Below, in pieces: positions 59,369-64,000 of a DNA stretch of 64,000 nucleotides; within the stretch, counting starts at the first letter, position 1; every line of letters begins with the position of its first letter. This DNA comes from DASUBV01 sp036510065. GTDB lineage: Bacteria; Actinomycetota; Actinomycetes; Streptosporangiales; Streptosporangiaceae. Location: assembly GCA_036510065.1 (NCBI GenBank), contig DATCEO010000178.1, forward strand, positions 21,950-85,949, written 5' to 3'. The notes under the pieces were generated by a model. It was given only the letters and a program-made list of their open reading frames with translations. It had not been told where the DNA came from and ran no database searches. The translations under genes and the position numbers were made by a program.

Positions 59369-59629
59369 CTAGCGCGCGCCGAGTGCTGCCCGCAGCCGGT
59401 CCTCGCTGACCCGCCAGTAGTCATGCTGGACGCCGTCGATGAAGGTGACCGGGACCATCTCCGAGTACAGCCGCAGATCATCCTCGGACTGCGTGATGTC
59501 CCGCTCTGACCAGGCCACGCCGAGCTCGGCCGCGACCCGCTCGATGACCGCGCGAGCGTCCTCGCACAGATGGCAGCCGGGCCGGGACAGCAGGGTGATG
59601 TGATGCGCCGGCACCGGGGACGCCGTCAT
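59369..59629 (-). CDS. Glutaredoxin-like (DUF836) protein
   Basis: An 86-residue thioredoxin-fold protein. The redox site is 'SRPGCHLCEDARAVIERVA' with C19 and C22; 'VPVTFIDGVQHDYWRV' holds the cis-Pro. Belongs to the glutaredoxin-family proteins found next to rex and hem genes in actinobacteria. ATG 59629 overlaps the membrane-protein stop (ATGA). It could reduce disulfides or mycothiol adducts; the partner is unknown. Confidence 0.9.
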   Translation of the reverse strand: MTASPVPAHHITLLSRPGCHLCEDARAVIERVAAELGVAWSERDITQSEDDLRLYSEMVPVTFIDGVQHDYWRVSEDRLRAALGAR

Positions 59630-61299
59630 CGCAGCGTGCCGTTCTGGCCGGCCGAGGTGCCGTACTCGCGGGTGTAGTCCGGGCGCTCGAACCCCGAGGT
59701 GTCATGGCCCGGCTCGCCGAACAGGTCGGCGATCGACGGGAACGGCGACACCTTGGCCTGCTGCAGACCCAGCTCGATGACGTTGGTGGCCAGGACGTAC
59801 GGCCGCCGGTCGGCCTCGAACTCGGTGACGTAGGGCTGCTGCTGATGCTGGTCGTAGGCGGACCGGTCGCGGTAGACCTCATACAGGATCCGCTGCATCG
59901 GCGCCGACGGGACCGCGTGCACGATGTAGACCAGGGTGTCGGGCTCACCAGCCCGGACCTTCCCTACGATCCGCTCGGTCAGCCGGTCGAACTCCTGCAC
60001 CCGGTCCTCGATCAGCGTGTAGATGGCGATCTGGCCGAAGAGCTGCGCGCGGGTGGCCTCCGGGCGCGCGGACCCGTGGCCGCCGCCGGCCCGCTCCTGG
60101 GGGGCCCGGCTGTCGATGGGACCGGCGCCCAGCGGGTCGCCGCCCAGCGGGTCGCCGCCCAGCGGGTCGGCGCCCAGCGGGTCGGCGCCGAGCGGGCTAG
60201 CGCTGCGGTCGTAGCCGCGGCTGGCCACGCCGGCCGGGTCGAGGCTTCCGGTCTCGTCGTCACCGGGACCGTAGACGGCGTCGAGCTCACGGCTGTCGTA
60301 GTCATCGCCGCTGGCCTGCCAGCCATATCCGGCGTCGTCTCCGGGGCGGCCGCCGACCGCCTGCCGCGTGCCCGCGGGCTCGTCCCGGTACAGGCCGCCG
60401 CCCCGGTACACGCCCTGGCTGCCGTCGTCATACGACTCGAAGTCGCCGGTGTGGTCGCCCCATTGACTGCCGTGCCCCCAGCCGCCGTCCTGATCCAGGT
60501 CATCTTCCTGGTCGTCGTAGACCGGCGCCCGGCCTGCACCCGCGCCAGCCCGGCGGGCCCCGGCCCGCCCGGCCACGGCCGGGCCGTCGTGCAGCGCGGC
60601 CAGCGGCACCCCGCTGGCGGATATCCCCGCGTACCACGCCAGCGCCGCGGCCAGCAGGCACAGCAGGGCGAACAGGGAACTCACCGGCAGGCTGGCACCC
60701 AGGTAGGTGCTGAGCGCGGGAGCGAGGCCCGGGATCACCAGCGCGACGACCGCGGCGCCGGCGAGGGCCGCGGCCGGCAGGATGGCGCTCCAGCCGCGCG
60801 AGCGGCGCGCGCGGTAGCCAACCACGCCAACCAGGATGAGCGCGACCAGCAGGCTCACCGGAGCCACGCCGTACTCCAGCAGCTTGTTGGGAATGATCTG
60901 GTAGTAGCTGGCCGGCGCGGGCCAGGCCTTGGTGAAGGCGGTTCCGCTCAGCGGGTCGACGGTAAAGATGACCAGCGGGATGAAGGCGAAGGCCGGGATA
61001 AACAGCCGGGCGGCGAACCGGCCCGGCAGGCTGGTGGCCGCGATCTCGGCGATTCCCATGATGAGGGCCAGCGGCGCGATGACCTGGGCGCCCACTTCCA
61101 TGGCGCGGAAGCTCAGCTGGCTGAAGCCCGCGAGGTGACCCAGCGTCTGCGCGGCGAGCCCGACGAACAGGCCCAGCAGGGCCACCGCCCAGGCGATCAA
61201 GTCACCCCGCGGCGCCCGGACGCACCGGGCCATCAGCATGCCGATCCCGATCGCCGCCACGACAGCGCCGATCAACGAGACGATCAGGGAGATAGACAT
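59626..61299 (-). CDS. Multi-helix membrane protein with C-terminal ABM domain
   Basis: A 557-residue fusion. Residues 1-~235 form about seven membrane helices ('SLIVSLIGAVVAAIGIGMLMA' to 'LFALLCLLAAALAWYAG'). A disordered, Asp/Gly-rich region with G-A-D-P-L repeats (15-bp DNA repeat, 60126-60200) spans ~245-410. Residues ~420-520 form an antibiotic-biosynthesis-monooxygenase-like (ABM) domain: 'QLFGQIAIYTLIEDRVQEFDRLTERIVGKVRAGEPDTLVYIVHAVPSAPMQRILYEVYRDRSAYDQHQQQPYV'. ABM domains are cofactor-free oxygenases or haem-degrading enzymes. Coupled to the glutaredoxin gene. Possible sensor or haem/quinone-related enzyme; unproven. Confidence 0.82.
   Translation of the reverse strand: MSISLIVSLIGAVVAAIGIGMLMARCVRAPRGDLIAWAVALLGLFVGLAAQTLGHLAGFSQLSFRAMEVGAQVIAPLALIMGIAEIAATSLPGRFAARLFIPAFAFIPLVIFTVDPLSGTAFTKAWPAPASYYQIIPNKLLEYGVAPVSLLVALILVGVVGYRARRSRGWSAILPAAALAGAAVVALVIPGLAPALSTYLGASLPVSSLFALLCLLAAALAWYAGISASGVPLAALHDGPAVAGRAGARRAGAGAGRAPVYDDQEDDLDQDGGWGHGSQWGDHTGDFESYDDGSQGVYRGGGLYRDEPAGTRQAVGGRPGDDAGYGWQASGDDYDSRELDAVYGPGDDETGSLDPAGVASRGYDRSASPLGADPLGADPLGGDPLGGDPLGAGPIDSRAPQERAGGGHGSARPEATRAQLFGQIAIYTLIEDRVQEFDRLTERIVGKVRAGEPDTLVYIVHAVPSAPMQRILYEVYRDRSAYDQHQQQPYVTEFEADRRPYVLATNVIELGLQQAKVSPFPSIADLFGEPGHDTSGFERPDYTREYGTSAGQNGTLR
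60126..60200 (-). repeat. 15-bp repeat in the ABM membrane gene
   Basis: Five copies of a CGCCCAGCGGGTCGC-like unit (fifth diverged) encode G-A-D-P-L / G-G-D-P-L linker repeats. In frame. Confidence 0.93.
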
Positions 61300-61422
61300 C
61301 GCTGCCTATGGTGCCTGACGCGAGCGCAGGATGCGAAGCATACCCCTGACCTGGCCCCTGGCCTTGGCGCCGGCGGCCGCGGCGGGCGGGCCGCGCAGCA
61401 CAACTCAGCCAAGTCCCGCCGG

Positions 61423-61428
61423 TACGCT
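61423..61428 (+). promoter_or_regulatory. Leaderless-type -10 box (TACGCT)
   Basis: TACGCT ends 8 nt before ATG 61437; no ribosome site is visible. Confidence 0.45.
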
Positions 61429-61436
61429 TGGTCTAC

Positions 61437-62336
61437 ATGGGAAGGCTGCCGGGACGCCTGATCCCGGGCCGGAGCTGGGCGGCCCGGGACGGATCCGCGT
61501 CGCTTGCCGGAGCCGCGTCGGCGGCCGCCGCCAGCGTCGAGCAGCCGCCGCCCGCGCCCGACCACACGGCCGCGGCCTTCTTCGACGTCGACAACACCAT
61601 GATGCGCGGCGCCTCCATCTATCACTTTGCCCGCGGCCTGGCCGCCCGCAAGATGTTCGGCACCCGCGAGATGGCGGCCCTGGTGTGGGGGCAGTTCGCG
61701 TTCCGGCTGCACGGCACCGAGAACTCCGAGCACATCGACGCGGCCCGGCAGGCCGCGCTGGCGTTCGTCGCCGGGCAGCGAGTCGACGAGATCATCCGGC
61801 TGGGCGAGGAGATCTACGACGACACCATGGCCGACCGCATCTGGGCTGGCGCTCGGCAGCTCACCCAGCGCCACCTGGACGCCGGCCAGCGCGTCTGGCT
61901 GGTCACCGCCACTCCGGTGGAACTGGCCAACATCCTGGCCCGCAGGCTCGGGCTGACCGGGGCGCTGGGGACCGTAGCCGAGTCGGTCGACGGTGTCTAT
62001 ACCGGCGCGCTGGTCGGCGGCCTGCTGCGCGGCGAGGCGAAGGCAGAGGCGATCCGCGCCCTGGCCCAGCGCGAGGGACTGGACCTGGCCCGGTCCAGCG
62101 CCTACAGCGACTCGGTCAACGACCTGCCGATGCTGCAGCTCGTAGGGCATCCGAACGTGGTGAACCCCGACTCCGAGCTACTCGCCGAGGCCCGCGCGCA
62201 CGGCTGGCCGGTGTATGACTTCCGGGCGGGACGCCGGGCCACCATGATCGCCCTGCCCGTCGCGGCCGGGGCGGGCGCTATCGCCGGCGGGACGGCCGCC
62301 GGGCTGGCCTTCCGGCGCCGCCGCGGACTCGGCTGA
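61437..62336 (+). CDS. HAD-IB family phosphatase
   Basis: A 299-residue HAD hydrolase of the SerB-like IB group. Motif I is 'FFDVDNTMM' (DxDxT variant with DxDNT), motif II 'VWLVTATPVELANILARRLGL', motif III/IV 'GEAKAEAIRALAQREGLDLARSSAYSDSVNDLPMLQLVGHPNVVNPD'. A C-terminal membrane-like stretch ('ATMIALPVAAGAGAIAGGTAAGLAF') may anchor it. Similar proteins of actinobacteria lie next to acyltransferases, as here, and may dephosphorylate lysophospholipid or sugar phosphates. Substrate unknown. Confidence 0.9.
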   Translation: MGRLPGRLIPGRSWAARDGSASLAGAASAAAASVEQPPPAPDHTAAAFFDVDNTMMRGASIYHFARGLAARKMFGTREMAALVWGQFAFRLHGTENSEHIDAARQAALAFVAGQRVDEIIRLGEEIYDDTMADRIWAGARQLTQRHLDAGQRVWLVTATPVELANILARRLGLTGALGTVAESVDGVYTGALVGGLLRGEAKAEAIRALAQREGLDLARSSAYSDSVNDLPMLQLVGHPNVVNPDSELLAEARAHGWPVYDFRAGRRATMIALPVAAGAGAIAGGTAAGLAFRRRRGLG

Positions 62337-62373
62337 GCGGGGCCTGGCCCCAGCCGAACACCGGGAACCACAC

Positions 62374-63240
62374 CTAGCCGAACGCCGGGCCGCGCTCGGC
62401 GACCAGCTCATCGACCTTGCCCTGAATCGTCTCGCGCACCCGCCAGGCCAGCTTGGCGACCGCCTCGCCGTGGTCACCGTCGGCAGCCGCCAGGCCCTCT
62501 GTCGGCACCGGGTCGCAGAACTCGATGATCCAGGTGGAGGGCAGTGGCACGGCCCCGAGCGGGCCGAGCCAGGGGAACAGCGGCGTGAGCGGGAAGTAAG
62601 GCAGGCCCAGCAGCCGGGCGGCGCGCGGCGAGTTCCCGATCATCGGGTAGATCTCCTCGGCGCCCACGATCGCGCACGGGATGATCGGCACGCGCGCGGC
62701 GATCGCGGTCCGGGCGAAGCCGCCGCGTCCGAACCGCTGCAGCCGGTACCTCTGGCTGAACGGCTTGCCGGTGCCCTTGAAGCCCTCGGGAAAGACCCCG
62801 ACGAGCTCGCCGGCCTCCAGCAGCCGTTTCGCGCTTCCCGGGTCGGCGCGGGCATGACCACTCCGGCGGGCCAGCTCGGCCAGGCCCGGCACCTCGTACA
62901 CGAGGTTAGCGCCGAGCAGGCGCAGGTTGCGACGGGCGGGATGGTCGGCGTGGATCCCCGCCTGCAGCATGATCGCGTCCAGCGGCAGCACGCCCGAGTG
63001 GTTCGCGACGATCAGGGCCGGGCCAGCGTCCGGGACCGCGCCGAGGCCACGCATCTGCACCCGGAACCACTGCCGGTACAGCGCGAGGGCGGCAGGCATG
63101 AAAACGGCGGAATTGAGCTCGGGGTCGAACCCGAACTGATCGACCTCGTACTCGCCCGCCAGCCGCCGTCGCGCGAATTCCGCCACCGCCGCCAGCTGGT
63201 GCCGCCAGGATCCAGGACCACCAGCCCCATTGTCGCTCAC
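62374..63240 (-). CDS. Lysophospholipid acyltransferase (PlsC-like)
   Basis: A 288-residue acyltransferase. The catalytic H-x4-D is in 'VANHSGVLPLDAIML' and the substrate-binding motif is 'GVFPEGFKGTGKPFSQRYRLQRFG'. 'VPIIPCAIVGAEEIYP' is the third motif. It probably adds the second acyl chain to lysophosphatidate. GTG 63240 starts it, and it lies opposite the HAD phosphatase, with which it may share lipid metabolism. No membrane helix is clear. Confidence 0.9.
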   Translation of the reverse strand: MSDNGAGGPGSWRHQLAAVAEFARRRLAGEYEVDQFGFDPELNSAVFMPAALALYRQWFRVQMRGLGAVPDAGPALIVANHSGVLPLDAIMLQAGIHADHPARRNLRLLGANLVYEVPGLAELARRSGHARADPGSAKRLLEAGELVGVFPEGFKGTGKPFSQRYRLQRFGRGGFARTAIAARVPIIPCAIVGAEEIYPMIGNSPRAARLLGLPYFPLTPLFPWLGPLGAVPLPSTWIIEFCDPVPTEGLAAADGDHGEAVAKLAWRVRETIQGKVDELVAERGPAFG

Positions 63241-63258
63241 GGCAACCTGCTGGGCCGG

Positions 63259-63357
63259 CTACTTCTTGTTTCTGCGCTGAACGCGGGTCTTGCGCAGCAG
63301 CTTGCGGTGCTTCTTCTTCGCCATTCGCTTGCGGCGCTTCTTGATGACTGAGCCCAC
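63259..63357 (-). CDS. AURKAIP1/COX24-domain mini-protein
   Basis: A 32-residue, strongly basic protein ('GSVIKKRRKRMAKKKHRKLLRK' then 'TRVQRRNKK'), matching the small AURKAIP1/COX24 proteins of actinobacteria that bind the 30S ribosome. GTG 63357 has GAGGGTGG upstream. The gene is too short to be called by length alone, but the lysine/arginine pattern and its place upstream of an acyltransferase and downstream of a HTH gene are conserved. Confidence 0.9.
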   Translation of the reverse strand: MGSVIKKRRKRMAKKKHRKLLRKTRVQRRNKK

Positions 63358-63561
63358 AAAACCACCCTCGCTCGATGTCTTGGCTGACAGGCATGCCTTC
63401 CATGCACGCCCCACGGCCGGGCGGCTTGCACGCGTCGAGGTAACAGCGTACCCCGGTCGCGGTAGCGAGCCTCATCCCGGCTGGCTGCGCGCTACCGCTG
63501 ACGGCACCAGCCGGCCGGTACCGGGATTGCCAGCCCTGCGCCCGCTGGCCGGGACGGCGAG

Positions 63562-63765
63562 CTAGTCGGTCCCCACAAACGCATCCCGCAAGTACTGGTT
63601 GACAGCCTGCTCAGGAACCCGGAACGAGCGACCGACCCTGATCGCCTCAAGCTCACCCGAGTGAACGAGACGGTAGACGGTCATCTTGGACACCCGCATG
63701 ATCGTGGCGACCTCGGCCACGGTCAGGAACCTGACATCACTGAGGGGAGTTACTTCTGCTGCCAT
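63562..63765 (-). CDS. BldC-like/excisionase-type HTH protein
   Basis: A 67-residue winged-helix protein: 'VRFLTVAEVATIMRVSKMTVYRLVHSGELEAIRVGRSFRVPEQAVNQYLRDAFVG', the MerR/excisionase (DUF helix-turn-helix 17) type. ATG 63765 is chosen with GGAAGAGG upstream; a longer frame to 63816 is possible. No integrase lies nearby, so it is a chromosomal regulator, not a phage excisionase. Related in form to BldC at 41571. Confidence 0.9.
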   Translation of the reverse strand: MAAEVTPLSDVRFLTVAEVATIMRVSKMTVYRLVHSGELEAIRVGRSFRVPEQAVNQYLRDAFVGTD

Positions 63766-64000
63766 GCTGAGCCCTCTTCCGGCGAAGCTGCGTGCGCCGA
63801 GCCGGATTCGGCGCACCAGTCACGTCCGTCTCCAGCGTAAGTCCTGTGCGGAAAAGGGCAACCCCGGCGGGGGGTCTCATTGTTAAACGGATCTGGCGCA
63901 AGCACTCCATACCGTTCGGCTGCCCATGTAAACCGCAGCTCAGCAGCCGAAGTAAGCATGGCCTGCCTTTTTGGCTATGCCGATAGCACCAATCCCCGCT
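63766..64000. other. Gene-free right end
   Basis: 235 bp upstream of the HTH gene. It probably holds that gene's promoter. I see no convincing coding frame, repeat or RNA in it. Confidence 0.5.

Noticed and set aside
59704..61461. 585-codon plus-strand open frame opposite the ABM membrane gene
   Set aside because: Low-complexity Arg/Gly/Ala sequence, with coding bias on the other strand.
63562..63765. Phage excisionase and prophage end
   Set aside because: The HTH protein is excisionase-like in fold only; no integrase, att repeat or phage gene is nearby and the AURKAIP1/acyltransferase neighbours are chromosomal.

Overview
The window is about 64 kb of very GC-rich DNA (by eye around 70% or more) from an actinomycete chromosome. 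Markers are mycothiol S-conjugate amidase (mca), a BldC-type regulator, Rex, an F420/flavin-type oxidoreductase, DUF501, many GTG starts, 4-bp ATGA/GTGA overlaps and several apparently leaderless promoters. The gene set fits a sporulating or mycelial actinobacterium (Streptomyces / Streptosporangiales-like); the species cannot be fixed from the sequence alone. Nearly everything is chromosomal housekeeping. The only clear mobile DNA is a decayed group II intron near 4-5 kb.

Layout. 0-8 kb: a secreted M1-type metallopeptidase converging on a secreted S53 serine peptidase, the internally deleted group II intron, an aldo/keto reductase, and a secreted IPT + bulb-lectin + CHAP wall hydrolase. 8-16.5 kb: small enzymes with two or three decayed genes, a LapA-like membrane protein, mca, greA, a Lrp/AsnC regulator divergent from hppD (tyrosine catabolism), and threonine dehydratase. 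16.7-21.6 kb: a MoxR/ChlI-type AAA+ ATPase with its VWA partner, then three small membrane proteins. 21.7-26.7 kb: cystathionine gamma-synthase and cystathionine beta-synthase, a thiolase, a DUF4287 protein and a PPOX-type oxidoreductase. 26.7-27.6 kb: a gene-poor island with an unusual tRNA-like gene, a 16-bp operator-like palindrome and a 49-bp hairpin element.

27.6-37.7 kb is one long leftward housekeeping run: mfd, a SurA-like lipoprotein, mazG, then eno, ftsB/divIC, DUF501, ppx/gppA and a family 4/5 uracil-DNA glycosylase. 37.9-43.8 kb: a methyltransferase-like protein, a fused pseudo-sulfurylase/APS kinase, a frameshifted GNAT, bldC, a lethal-factor-like zinc protease and small membrane proteins. 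43.8-48.1 kb is a cytochrome c maturation cluster (histidine phosphatase, resA, resB, ccsB) in which the usual ccdA is absent. 48.2-61.3 kb is the tetrapyrrole region: hemL (coupled to a degenerate prim-pol protein), a pair of proteins sharing a W-x2-IQ-x2-FVDDP domain, then hemB, cobA/hemD, hemC, hemA and rex in one overlapping operon with a Rex operator over the rex promoter, plus a glutaredoxin and a membrane protein with a C-terminal ABM domain. 61.4-64 kb: HAD phosphatase, acyltransferase, a 32-residue AURKAIP1/COX24 protein and a BldC-like helix-turn-helix protein.

How the genes work together: respiration and redox dominate the right half, with haem precursors made from glutamyl-tRNA under NADH-responsive Rex and haem attachment to cytochrome c encoded next door. 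The middle covers sulfur amino acids, DNA repair, cell division and central metabolism. I found no CRISPR array, prophage, integrase, biosynthetic cluster or complete transposon.
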